Positions 1 through 5,988 are shown, numbered from the stretch's first letter. The stretch is 7,337 bases of DNA from DASYHS01 sp035998295 (GCF_035998295.1 NZ_DASYHS010000242.1:1-7337), one strand, 5' to 3'. The notes: generated from the letters alone by a model not told the origin. Translations and numbers: made by a program.

Positions 1-1008
1 GCTGGGGAGCCCTTCGGCGGCGGCCCCTTCCTCGAAGGTTCGCCGGGCGGTTTCGGCGGCGTGCTCCGCGGCTTCGGCGCCATGGGCCAGGCGGGTCGCC
101 TCGAAGGCGAGGACCTTCTTCGCCTCGTTGATCTCGGCGCCCTGCAGTGCCTCCAGGCGCCGGATCTCGTCGAGAGGCAATTCGGTGAACAGGCGCAGGA
201 AGCGGCCGATGTCGGCGTCCTCGGTGTTTCGCCAGAACTGCCAGTAGTCATAGGGAGGCAGCCGGTCGGCGTTGAGCCAGACGGCCCCGGCCGCCGTCTT
301 GCCCATCTTGGCGCCCGACGCCGTGGTGATCAGCGGCGTGGTCAGCCCGAACAGCTCCTTCTGATCGATCCGGCGCGTCAGCTCGATGCCGTTGATGATG
401 TTGCCCCACTGATCGGACCCGCCCATCTGCAGCCGGCAGCCGAGGCGGCGGGACAGCTCCAGGAAATCGTACGCCTGGAGGATCATGTAGTTGAATTCGA
501 GGAAGGTCAGCGGCTGCTCGCGGTCGAGGCGCAGTTTGACGCTCTCGAAGCCCAGCATGCGGTTGATCGTGAAGTGGCGGCCGATGTCGCGCAGCATAGG
601 GACGTAGCGCAGCTCGTCCAGCCAGTCGGCGTTGTCGGCCATCAGGGCGCGCCCGTCCTCGAAGTCGAGGAACTGGCCGAACACCTTTCTTATACCGGCG
701 ATGTTGCGCGCTATCTGCTCATCCGTCAGGAGCTGGCGGCTCTCGTCCCGCCCCGACGGATCGCCGACCTTCGTCGTGCCGCCGCCCATCAGGACGATGG
801 GGCGGTGCCCCGTCTTCTGCAGCCAGCGCAGCATCATGATCTGCACCAGACTGCCGACGTGGAGGCTGTCCGAGGTCGCGTCGAAGCCGATATAGGCCGT
901 GATCCGGTCCGTTGCGGCAAGCGCGTCCAGCCCGCCCAGGTCGGTCACCTGATGGATGAAGCCGCGTTCCTGGAGGATGCGGAGGAAGTCCGAACGAGGC
1001 GTGCTCAT
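1..1008 (-). CDS. tyrS: Tyrosyl-tRNA synthetase, 3' end beyond window
   Basis: Charges tRNA-Tyr with tyrosine in the cytoplasm (class I aminoacyl-tRNA synthetase). 336 codons are visible, beginning MSTPRSDFLRILQERGF; bacterial TyrRS is usually about 400-420 residues, so the missing part should be the C-terminal S4-like tRNA-binding domain. Visible class I signatures are AYIGFDAT (38-45) followed by HVGS (50-53, the HIGH-motif position), GDPSGRD (82-88), the tyrosine pocket residues Y174, Q178 and D181 in NYMILQAYDF, GGSDQWGN (196-203), and KMGKT (234-238, the KMSKS loop). The ATG at 1008 is chosen because no in-frame start lies just upstream and the family N-terminus fits; its Shine-Dalgarno is weak. 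It lies 90 bp downstream of the alpha/beta hydrolase on the same strand, so cotranscription is possible. The frame is intact to the window edge. Identity is very secure. Confidence 0.96.
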   Translation of the reverse strand, partial: MSTPRSDFLRILQERGFIHQVTDLGGLDALAATDRITAYIGFDATSDSLHVGSLVQIMMLRWLQKTGHRPIVLMGGGTTKVGDPSGRDESRQLLTDEQIARNIAGIRKVFGQFLDFEDGRALMADNADWLDELRYVPMLRDIGRHFTINRMLGFESVKLRLDREQPLTFLEFNYMILQAYDFLELSRRLGCRLQMGGSDQWGNIINGIELTRRIDQKELFGLTTPLITTASGAKMGKTAAGAVWLNADRLPPYDYWQFWRNTEDADIGRFLRLFTELPLDEIRRLEALQGAEINEAKKVLAFEATRLAHGAEAAEHAAETARRTFEEGAAAEGLPS

Positions 1009-1040
1009 CTCGATGTGAATCCGGATTGGGTCGAAGCGAG

Positions 1041-1059
1041 CCCGTTCGGCGTGAACGGG
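1041..1059 (-). other. Hairpin between hydrolase and tyrS
   Basis: Perfect inverted repeat CCCGTTC / GAACGGG with a 5-nt loop, in the 90-bp gap between the hydrolase stop and the tyrS start. There is no T-run after it on either strand, so it is not a standard intrinsic terminator. In a hydrolase-tyrS transcript it would sit in the tyrS leader, about 33 nt before the ATG. It may be a pause or partial attenuation site; its role is unknown. Confidence 0.4.
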
Positions 1060-1098
1060 AAGCCGCCCCTGTTTCGTGGTTTTCGGATCGGGCCCGGA

Positions 1099-1761
1099 TC
1101 ACTCCGCGACGGCGGCGATTCTCGGGCCGAGGACCTTGTCGAGATAGTCGTCGATGTGCTTGTCGAGGTCCTGCACATTGTTCGAGAAGGAATGGTTGGC
1201 CCCCTCGACGATACGGTAGTCGATCCGGATGTCCTTCTGGTTCGACAACTTGCCGACCAACTTGGCGACGGATGCCTCGGGCACGTACTCGTCGCTGCTG
1301 CCGTGGACGATCATGCCCGACGCGGGGCAGGGAGCGAGGAAGCTGAAGTCGAACACGTTGGCCGGAGGAGCGATGGAGATGAAGCCGTCGATCTCGGGCC
1401 GGCGCATCAGCAACTGCATGCCGATCCATGCCCCGAACGAGAAGCCGGCGATCCAGCAGCTCGCCGCGTTCGGGTTGAACGTCTGGATCCAGTCCAGTGC
1501 CGACGCCGCGTCGGACAGCTCGCCCTCCCCGCGGTCATAGGTGCCCTGGCTGCGCCCGACGCCCCGGAAGTTGAACCGCAGCGTCGAGAAGCCCCGGCGC
1601 GTGAAGGCGTGGAAGAGCGTGTAGACGACCTTGTTGTTCATCGTCCCGCCCTGATGGGGGTGGGGATGGAGGAACAACGCGACGGGAGCATGCGGCTGCT
1701 TGCTGTGGTTGTAGCGCCCTTCGAGCCGTCCAGCCGGCCCGTTGATGATCACTTCAGGCAT
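1099..1761 (-). CDS. Alpha/beta hydrolase (COG2945-like)
   Basis: Small single-domain alpha/beta hydrolase of 220 residues, predicted cytosolic (no signal peptide or membrane segment). The N-terminal LHPHPHQGGT (31-40) fits an oxyanion-hole loop, FNFRGVGRSQG (63-73) is typical of the family, the nucleophile elbow is GFSFG (106-110) with Ser108, and the remaining triad members are probably Asp157 (in SSDEYVP) and His190 (in GANHSF). This resembles the COG2945 'predicted alpha/beta superfamily hydrolase' group; the substrate is unknown. The frame stays open to an ATG at 1836, but the extra 25 residues are low-complexity and unlike the family. MPEVIINGPAGRLEG starting at 1761 looks like a genuine N-terminus, with a loose AGGA about 13 nt upstream. 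The gene is divergent from the desulfurase operon and upstream of tyrS. Confidence 0.9.
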   Translation of the reverse strand: MPEVIINGPAGRLEGRYNHSKQPHAPVALFLHPHPHQGGTMNNKVVYTLFHAFTRRGFSTLRFNFRGVGRSQGTYDRGEGELSDAASALDWIQTFNPNAASCWIAGFSFGAWIGMQLLMRRPEIDGFISIAPPANVFDFSFLAPCPASGMIVHGSSDEYVPEASVAKLVGKLSNQKDIRIDYRIVEGANHSFSNNVQDLDKHIDDYLDKVLGPRIAAVAE

Positions 1762-1813
1762 CGCGGTGTTGGTCCTGGTCCAGGGGTGGCGTCGGCAAGG
1801 GGAGAACGGTCCA

Positions 1814-1834
1814 GCCGCCCGACAGGCGGGCGGC
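1814..1834. repeat. GC-rich inverted repeat
   Basis: Eight-base perfect stem GCCGCCCG / CGGGCGGC with a 5-nt loop, 53 bp upstream of the hydrolase start. No T-run follows on either strand, so a terminator call is not supported. In a hydrolase transcript starting further upstream it would form in the 5' leader. Confidence 0.45.
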
Positions 1835-1870
1835 ACGGCCGCTTCCGGCTCCGCGACTAGGTTTCATGCC

Positions 1871-1882
1871 CGAACATGTTCG
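1871..1882. promoter_or_regulatory. 12-bp palindrome, possible operator
   Basis: Perfect palindrome CGAACATGTTCG, 19 bp upstream of the -35 box of the desulfurase promoter. It resembles CGAAC-N4-GTTCG LexA boxes of Gram-positive bacteria but has only 2 central bases, and it does not fit the alphaproteobacterial GTTC-N7-GTTC form. Its ACATGT core recurs at 1940-1945, just after the predicted transcription start. An unidentified dimeric regulator is possible. Confidence 0.35.
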
Positions 1883-1901
1883 ATTCCCGCCGTTCCAATC
1901 C

Positions 1902-1930
1902 TTGACCATGCTGATAGGACACCATATATC
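1902..1930 (+). promoter_or_regulatory. Sigma-70-like promoter of desulfurase operon
   Basis: TTGACC (1902-1907, 5 of 6 to TTGACA), a 17-bp spacer, then TATATC (1925-1930, 4 of 6 to TATAAT). The predicted start is near 1937, giving a leader of about 144 nt before the desulfurase ATG at 2081. It is the best promoter match noticed in the window and lies in the relatively AT-rich divergent region, correctly oriented for the rightward genes. Confidence 0.6.
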
Positions 1931-2080
1931 GCTTTCACTACATGTGCGGGCGATGGATCGCCTTCTTGCAACTTTCGCGCGACAATTACGCCGGCCCCGG
2001 CCAAGACCGCGGAATATACCACAGCGGGCGACGGAGTGTTCAAGCATCTTCCTCGTCCGGATGGGAACGGACCCGGCCGC

Positions 2081-3184
2081 ATGAAGCGGAACTATCTCGA
2101 CTACAACGCGACCGCGCCGCTGCGTCCGGCGGTGCGCGAGGCCATGGTCCGGGCGCTGGATCTCCTCGGCAATCCCTCCTCGGTCCATGCCGACGGCCGG
2201 GCGGCCAGGCGCGCGGTCGAGGATGCCCGCGCGGAGGTCGCCGCCCTGGTGGGAGCCATGCCTGCCCAGGTGGTGTTCACGGGCGGCGGGACGGAGGCGA
2301 ACAACCAAGCCCTCGCTTCGGCCGGCGGGCGCTCGGTCCTCGTCTCCGCGATCGAGCACGACAGCGTGTTGGAGGCGGTCCCGTCCGCGCGCCGCATACC
2401 CGTCGAGCCTTCCGGAGTGGTCGACCTGGCTGCGCTCGACCGGATGCTGGCGGACGCCCGCGGACCGTCCCTGCTGTCGCTGATGCTCGTCAACAACGAG
2501 ACGGGGGTGATCCAGCCGGTCGCCGAGGCGGCACGCATCGCGAGAAGCCGCGGCGCCCTCGTCCATTGCGACGCCGTCCAGGCCGCCGGCCGCCTGGCCA
2601 TCGATCTGAATGGTCTGGGCGCCGACATGCTGAGCCTGTCGGCCCACAAGATCGGGGGCCCCAAGGGGGTTGGCGCGCTGGTCCTGCGCGACGGCGTCGT
2701 CTGCCCGCCGCTGCTGCGCGGCGGCGGACAGGAGCAGCGGCGCCGGGCCGGAACCGAGAACGTGCCGGGCATCGTCGGGTTCGGGCGGGCCGCGCGCGAC
2801 GTGCTCGCCGGCTTCGGCGACGTGGCGCGCATCGACGGGTTGCGCCGTTCCATGGAGGAGCGCATCCGCGCGGTGGCGCCCGATGCGCCGATCCATGGCG
2901 GGGCGGCCCCGCGCGTCGCCAACACGTCCTGCATCGGCATGCCGGGCGTGCCGGCGGAGATCCAGGTCATGGCCTTCGACCTCGCGGGCATTGCGGTCAG
3001 CGCAGGGTCGGCCTGCTCCAGCGGGAAGGTCAAGCCGAGCCATGTGCTGACCGCGATGGGGCTCGCGCAGGCCGATGCCGCCTCGGCCGTCCGGGTCAGC
3101 CTGGGCCGGGACACCGTCGCCGAGGAGATCGACCGCTTCGTCGAGGCCTGGACCACGCTCCATCGTCGCAGGCGGGCGGCATGA
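2081..3184 (+). CDS. Cysteine desulfurase A (NifS/IscS-like)
   Basis: PLP-dependent class V aminotransferase-fold enzyme of 367 residues that converts cysteine to alanine and holds the sulfur as a persulfide for Fe-S clusters, tRNA thiolation or cofactors. Landmarks: YLDYNATAPLRP (5-16), NPSSVHADGR (31-40), TGGGTEANN (67-75) for PLP phosphate, His93 in EHDSV stacking on PLP, NNETGVIQP (138-146), Asp164 and Gln167 in CDAVQAAG, Schiff-base Lys190 in SAHKIGGPKG, RRAGTENVPG (221-230), and the catalytic loop SACSSGK with Cys312. Length is slightly short of the usual 380-400. The ATG at 2081 is preferred although the frame opens far upstream, because homologues begin right at the YLDYNAT strand; the SD is weak (GGAACGGA). 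Its stop overlaps the start of the next desulfurase (ATGA), implying translational coupling. All catalytic residues are present; the exact subfamily (IscS, NifS or other) cannot be fixed by eye. Confidence 0.94.
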   Translation: MKRNYLDYNATAPLRPAVREAMVRALDLLGNPSSVHADGRAARRAVEDARAEVAALVGAMPAQVVFTGGGTEANNQALASAGGRSVLVSAIEHDSVLEAVPSARRIPVEPSGVVDLAALDRMLADARGPSLLSLMLVNNETGVIQPVAEAARIARSRGALVHCDAVQAAGRLAIDLNGLGADMLSLSAHKIGGPKGVGALVLRDGVVCPPLLRGGGQEQRRRAGTENVPGIVGFGRAARDVLAGFGDVARIDGLRRSMEERIRAVAPDAPIHGGAAPRVANTSCIGMPGVPAEIQVMAFDLAGIAVSAGSACSSGKVKPSHVLTAMGLAQADAASAVRVSLGRDTVAEEIDRFVEAWTTLHRRRRAA

Positions 3185-4353
3185 GCGCCGACGCGCCCGG
3201 GATCGTCTATCTCGACAACCACGCCACCACGGCGCTCGACCCGCGGGTGGCCGAGCGCATGCTGCCCTGGCTGCTCGATCGGGCCGGCAACCCCCACGCA
3301 CGCCATGCGGCCGGCTGGCGCGCGGCCGAGGCGGTCGAGGCCGCGCGCGCGGAGGTCGCCGGCCTGATCGGCGCCAATCCGGCGGAACTGGTCTTCACCT
3401 CCGGGGCGACGGAGGCGAACAACCTCGCCGTGAAGGGCGTGGCGCGGGCGGCCAGATCCCGCGGGCGGGACCGCATCGTCACCGCGGCGACCGAGCATCC
3501 GAGCGTGCTCGCCTGCTGCCGCCGGCTGCATGCCGAAGGGTTCCGGCTCGACGTGCTGCCGGTGCGATCCGACGGCAGGCTCGACCCGGAACTGCTACGC
3601 CGCGCGCTCGCGCCGGAGACGGCGCTGGTCTCCGTCATGGCCGCCAACCACGAGATCGGGACGCTCCAGCCGCTGCAAGAGATCGGGCGCCTGGCGGTTA
3701 CCCACGGCGTGCCGGTCCATACCGACGCCGCGCAGGCGGCCGGGAAGGTGCCGCTCGACGTCTCGGCGCTCGGCCTGCACCTCGTGACCTTGACCGCGCA
3801 CAAGATGCATGGACCGGCCGGGATCGGCGCGCTCTGGGTGTCGCGGTCGGTGGAGATCGAACCGCTGTGCGACGGCGGTGGACAGGAGCGCGGCCTGCGC
3901 CCGGGCACGGTGCCCGTGGCGCTCGCGGTCGGATTCGGCGCGGCGGCGGCGCTGGCGCGCGAGTCGCTGGAGAGGGAGGCCTTGCGGGTGGCCGGCCTGC
4001 GCGACCGACTGTTCGAAGCGCTGTCGTCCTCGGTCGACGGGCTGCTGGTCAACGGGAGCATGGACCACCGGCTGCCGGGCAACCTCAGCGTCCGCATTCC
4101 CGGGGTGGATGCCAGCGAACTGGTCGAGGCGGTGCCGGAACTGGCGATCGCGACCGGGGCGGCCTGCGCCACGGGCCGGCACGAGCCGTCGCACGTGCTG
4201 CTGGCGCTCGGCCTCGACGCGCGGGGGGCGGGATCGTCCCTGCGCTTTGGGCTCGGGCGCTTCACCACCGAGGCGGACGTGGACCGGGCGGCGTCGCTGC
4301 TGTCCGGGGCCGTGGCCCGGCTGCGGCGGCCGCCCCGCGCCAGGGCCGGGTGA
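3181..4353 (+). CDS. Cysteine desulfurase B (IscS/NifS-like)
   Basis: Second PLP-dependent cysteine desulfurase, 390 residues, clearly a diverged paralogue and not a copy of the preceding gene. It shows YLDNHATTALDPRV (10-23), GNPHARHAAGW (36-46), FTSGATEANN (72-81), His106 in TEHPSV, ANHEIGTLQP (155-164), Asp182 and Gln185 in DAAQAAGK, Schiff-base Lys208 in TAHKMHGPAG, RPGTVPVALAVGFGAA (240-255), and the mobile loop GAACATGRHEPSHVL with Cys329. This loop differs from the SSGK of desulfurase A and the SAC(T/S)S of classical IscS, so partner choice may differ. The ATG at 3181 lies within an ATGA overlap with gene A. The frame is open much further upstream, but that part is the out-of-frame reading of gene A. 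Both enzymes would be made from one transcript. A short Arg/Pro-rich tail ends the protein. Confidence 0.94.
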   Translation: MSADAPGIVYLDNHATTALDPRVAERMLPWLLDRAGNPHARHAAGWRAAEAVEAARAEVAGLIGANPAELVFTSGATEANNLAVKGVARAARSRGRDRIVTAATEHPSVLACCRRLHAEGFRLDVLPVRSDGRLDPELLRRALAPETALVSVMAANHEIGTLQPLQEIGRLAVTHGVPVHTDAAQAAGKVPLDVSALGLHLVTLTAHKMHGPAGIGALWVSRSVEIEPLCDGGGQERGLRPGTVPVALAVGFGAAAALARESLEREALRVAGLRDRLFEALSSSVDGLLVNGSMDHRLPGNLSVRIPGVDASELVEAVPELAIATGAACATGRHEPSHVLLALGLDARGAGSSLRFGLGRFTTEADVDRAASLLSGAVARLRRPPRARAG

Positions 4354-4402
4354 GCGGAGCAACGAATGGTGGACCGGCGCGACGGACTTGCACCGAGCGA
4401 CG

Positions 4403-4431
4403 TTGCATCGCGGCCGTGTTGTCTGTATGAC
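4403..4431 (+). promoter_or_regulatory. Possible promoter before the ferredoxin
   Basis: TTGCAT (4403-4408), a 17-bp spacer, then TATGAC (4426-4431), inside the 146-bp gap between desulfurase B and the ferredoxin. It matches 3 of 6 and 4 of 6 consensus bases, so it is only suggestive. The gap has no convincing terminator or gene; read-through from the desulfurases is equally possible. Confidence 0.3.
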
Positions 4432-4499
4432 GCGCCGGGAGTTCGACCGTCCGGCCGCCGGGCGGAACCAAGGGAAGACGAGGCACGGAGAGCTGGCTG

Positions 4500-4832
4500 A
4501 TGCCGAAGATGACGTTTATCGAACAGGACGGGACCCGTCGGGACGTCGAAGCGCCGATCGGCCTCTCGGTCCTGGAGATCGCGCACCGCAACGACGTCGA
4601 TCTCGAGGGTGCCTGCGAAGGGTCGCTCGCCTGCTCGACGTGCCACGTGGTCGTCGAACCCGAATGGTACGACGTGCTGACCGACGCGTCGGAGGACGAG
4701 GAGGACATGCTCGACCTCGCCTTCGGGTTGACCAAGACCTCCCGCCTGGGCTGCCAGATCATCATGACCGAGGAGCTGGACGGGCTGACGGTCCGCCTTC
4801 CGGCGGGCTCGCGCAACATGATGGGCGGCTGA
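4500..4832 (+). CDS. fdx: [2Fe-2S] ferredoxin, adrenodoxin type
   Basis: Soluble electron carrier of 110 residues, full length for the family. The cluster ligands are Cys39, Cys45, Cys48 and Cys85 in the pattern C-x5-C-x2-C-x36-C (CEGSLACSTC, then LGC), with LSVLEIAHRNDVDLEGACEG before them and the acidic recognition helix DASEDEEDMLD (62-72) between third and fourth ligands. This is the bacterial Fdx / Rhodobacter FdVI / Caulobacter FdxB lineage, which supports Fe-S cluster assembly and some monooxygenases; no P450 or ferredoxin reductase is in the window, so the assembly role is favoured by the desulfurases upstream. The start ATG has GGAG (4487-4490) at 9-nt spacing. tenA follows after 4 bp, so those two are probably coupled. 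The symbol fdx denotes family only. Confidence 0.94.
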   Translation: MPKMTFIEQDGTRRDVEAPIGLSVLEIAHRNDVDLEGACEGSLACSTCHVVVEPEWYDVLTDASEDEEDMLDLAFGLTKTSRLGCQIIMTEELDGLTVRLPAGSRNMMGG

Positions 4833-4836
4833 CCTC

Positions 4837-5520
4837 GTGACGGCTGGGCTCGTGACTGGCGGGCTGTTCGGGCGGCTGCGCGAAGCCCGCATCGACGAGT
4901 GGCACGCCTATACCCGTCATGCCTTCGTCCGCGGATTGTCCGACGGCAGTCTGCCGGAGGCCTGCTTCCGGCATTATCTCGTGCAGGACTACCTGTTCCT
5001 GATCCATTTCGCGCGGGCCTATGCGCTCGCCGTGTACAAGAGCGATTCCCTCGACGACATGCGCCAGGCGGCGGGCGTGATGTCGGCCCTGCTCGACCAG
5101 GAGATGCGCCTCCACGTCGACTACTGCGGAGGGTGGGGGATGGACGAGGCGACCATGGCGGCCACGCCCGAGGCGCCCGCCACGCTCGCCTATACCCGGT
5201 TCGTGCTCGAGCGCGGAATGAGCGGCGACCTGCTCGACCTGCATGTGGCGCTTGCGCCCTGCGTGGTCGGCTATGCGGAGATCGCCGCCGAGCTGGTCGC
5301 CGATCCCCGCACGCGGCTCGACGGCAATCCTTATCGCGCCTGGATCGAGATGTATGCGGGCGACGAGTACCGGAGCGTCGCGGCGGCCGAGGTCGCCCAG
5401 CTCGACCGCCTGTACGCGGCCCGCGGCGGCGAGGCACGCTTCACCGGCCTGGTCCGCACCTTTTCCGCCGCGACCCGTCTAGAGGCGGGCTTCTGGCAGA
5501 TGGGCCTGGACATCGCCTGA
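4837..5520 (+). CDS. tenA: TenA-family protein (thiaminase II type)
   Basis: All-helical heme-oxygenase-like fold protein of 227 residues (normal 220-240), cytosolic. Classical TenA hydrolyses aminopyrimidines from degraded thiamine, releasing HMP for salvage. Probable active-site residues are Asp51 in LVQDYLFL, Cys142 in LAPCVVGY (the nucleophile, marking the TenA_C class), Tyr146, Tyr173 in WIEMYAGDEY, and Glu217 in RLEAGFWQMG. All expected catalytic positions seem retained, so activity is plausible. The start is probably GTG at 4837, 4 bp after the ferredoxin stop; a second in-frame GTG at 4852 is an alternative, and neither has a strong SD, which fits translational coupling. No other thi gene is in the window, so its tie to Fe-S/sulfur genes is unexplained; a role outside thiamine salvage cannot be excluded. 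Confidence 0.9.
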   Translation: MTAGLVTGGLFGRLREARIDEWHAYTRHAFVRGLSDGSLPEACFRHYLVQDYLFLIHFARAYALAVYKSDSLDDMRQAAGVMSALLDQEMRLHVDYCGGWGMDEATMAATPEAPATLAYTRFVLERGMSGDLLDLHVALAPCVVGYAEIAAELVADPRTRLDGNPYRAWIEMYAGDEYRSVAAAEVAQLDRLYAARGGEARFTGLVRTFSAATRLEAGFWQMGLDIA

Positions 5521-5532
5521 CGCGATCGCGTC
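5519..5532. repeat. 14-bp palindrome at tenA stop
   Basis: Perfect palindrome GACGCGATCGCGTC that starts inside the tenA stop codon. It has no loop and no T-run, so it is a poor terminator; it might be a protein-binding site or chance in GC-rich DNA. Confidence 0.3.
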
Positions 5533-5660
5533 CCTCGGCCGCTGCGCGCATCCCCGAAGAGGTTCCACCATGTAATCGTCCGGATCTATTCCCGGGCGGG
5601 AACCGGGACGTCATTCCGACTGTTGGCTTCCCGAACGACGTCACTGCAAGAGGAATCGAC

Positions 5661-5918
5661 ATGCGTAAGCTCGGACTGGGGATTGTCTCCCTCGCAACTC
5701 TCGGCCTGCTCGCCGCCTGCGGAAGCACCGACACGACGCGTGCGGCGACCGGCGCGGGTGCCGGCGCGATCGGCGGCGCGGTGGTCGGCGGCCCGATCGG
5801 CGCGGTGCTCGGCGGGGCCGGTGGGGCCGCGGCCGGCGTCGCGATGGACGAGGGGCTCACCACCGAGGATCTCGGCCTGGGCACCGAGGAAGAGATCATC
5901 GAGGAAGACGTCGAGTGA
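5661..5918 (+). CDS. Small glycine-zipper lipoprotein
   Basis: Predicted envelope lipoprotein of 85 residues. The N-terminus MRKLGLGIVSLATLGLLAAC is a lipoprotein signal peptide with lipobox LAAC; Cys20 would be lipidated after signal peptidase II cleavage. The mature part has a short polar linker (21-30), a Gly/Ala-rich zipper (31-60, repeated GxxxG-like spacing such as GAIGGAVVGGPIGAVLGG) likely to pack into or against membrane, and a very acidic tail (63-85, TEEEIIEEDVE). It resembles short YMGG/YmgG-type glycine-zipper proteins of unknown role. The start is set by a strong SD AGAGGA (5649-5654), 6 nt before the ATG. It is probably its own unit: a 140-bp gap precedes it and a GC hairpin follows. 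It has no evident link to sulfur metabolism. Confidence 0.82.
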   Translation: MRKLGLGIVSLATLGLLAACGSTDTTRAATGAGAGAIGGAVVGGPIGAVLGGAGGAAAGVAMDEGLTTEDLGLGTEEEIIEEDVE

Positions 5919-5924
5919 TGTTTT

Positions 5925-5951
5925 CCGGCCCCGTCGCGCAGGCGGGGCCGG
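5925..5951 (+). terminator. GC-rich hairpin after lipoprotein gene
   Basis: A 9-bp perfect stem CCGGCCCCG / CGGGGCCGG with a 9-nt loop starts 7 bp after the lipoprotein stop. The T-run lies before the stem (5921-5924), not after it, so it is not a textbook intrinsic terminator. Strength and position still suggest transcript end formation or 3'-end protection. Confidence 0.5.
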
Positions 5952-5964
5952 CCTCGAATGCGCC

Positions 5965-5988
5965 GGTTGCGTCCCTGGTTGCGTCCCC
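5965..5988. repeat. Two tandem 12-bp repeats upstream of mnmA
   Basis: GGTTGCGTCCCT is followed directly by GGTTGCGTCCCC, two units differing only in the last base. The second copy contains the proposed -35 element of the mnmA promoter. They could be paired binding sites for an activator or a small slippage duplication. Confidence 0.5.

Larger units (their letters stand above)
1762..2080. other. Divergent intergenic region
   Basis: This 319-bp gap separates the leftward hydrolase from the rightward desulfurase genes. It is less GC-rich around 1860-2040 than the flanking genes. It contains a GC hairpin (1814-1834), a perfect 12-bp palindrome (1871-1882), a rightward promoter (1902-1930), and a 43-codon open frame (1953-2084) ending in an ATGA overlap with the first desulfurase. 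No convincing conserved protein, tRNA or Rrf2/IscR-type regulator gene is visible. I see no clear promoter for the hydrolase on the minus strand. Confidence 0.6.

Noticed and set aside
1762..1836. 25-residue N-terminal extension of the hydrolase to the ATG at 1836
   Set aside because: Its sequence is unlike the family and runs through the GC hairpin; the ATG at 1761 gives a standard N-terminus.
61..1860. 599-codon open frame on the plus strand
   Set aside because: It is antisense to tyrS and the hydrolase, both of which have clear conserved motifs; long antisense frames are expected at this GC content.
1871..1895. LexA (SOS) box
   Set aside because: GTTC copies are separated by 10 bp instead of 7, and the CGAAC/GTTCG palindrome has 2 central bases instead of 4.
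1876..1899. tRNA 3'-end-like string (GTTCGATTCCCGCC...GTTCCA)
   Set aside because: The T-arm 5' strand does not pair, and no matching acceptor 5' strand or anticodon arm was found at a suitable distance; likely coincidence.
1864..2082. 72-codon minus-strand frame in the divergent region
   Set aside because: No SD, no recognisable motif, and it overlaps the desulfurase promoter and start; possible but unsupported.
1942..3180. Upstream extension of desulfurase B (803-codon frame)
   Set aside because: This part is the out-of-frame reading of desulfurase A, low-complexity Arg/Gly/Pro; family alignment begins at the ATG at 3181.
1754..3531. Long minus-strand frames (515 and 476 codons) opposite the desulfurases
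   Set aside because: No recognisable domains; they are codon-position shadows of the real genes on the plus strand.
4428..4840. Alternative frame through the ferredoxin region starting MTRREFDRPAAG
   Set aside because: It overlaps the ferredoxin, whose four cysteine ligands and SD are clear; this frame is Arg-rich shadow sequence.
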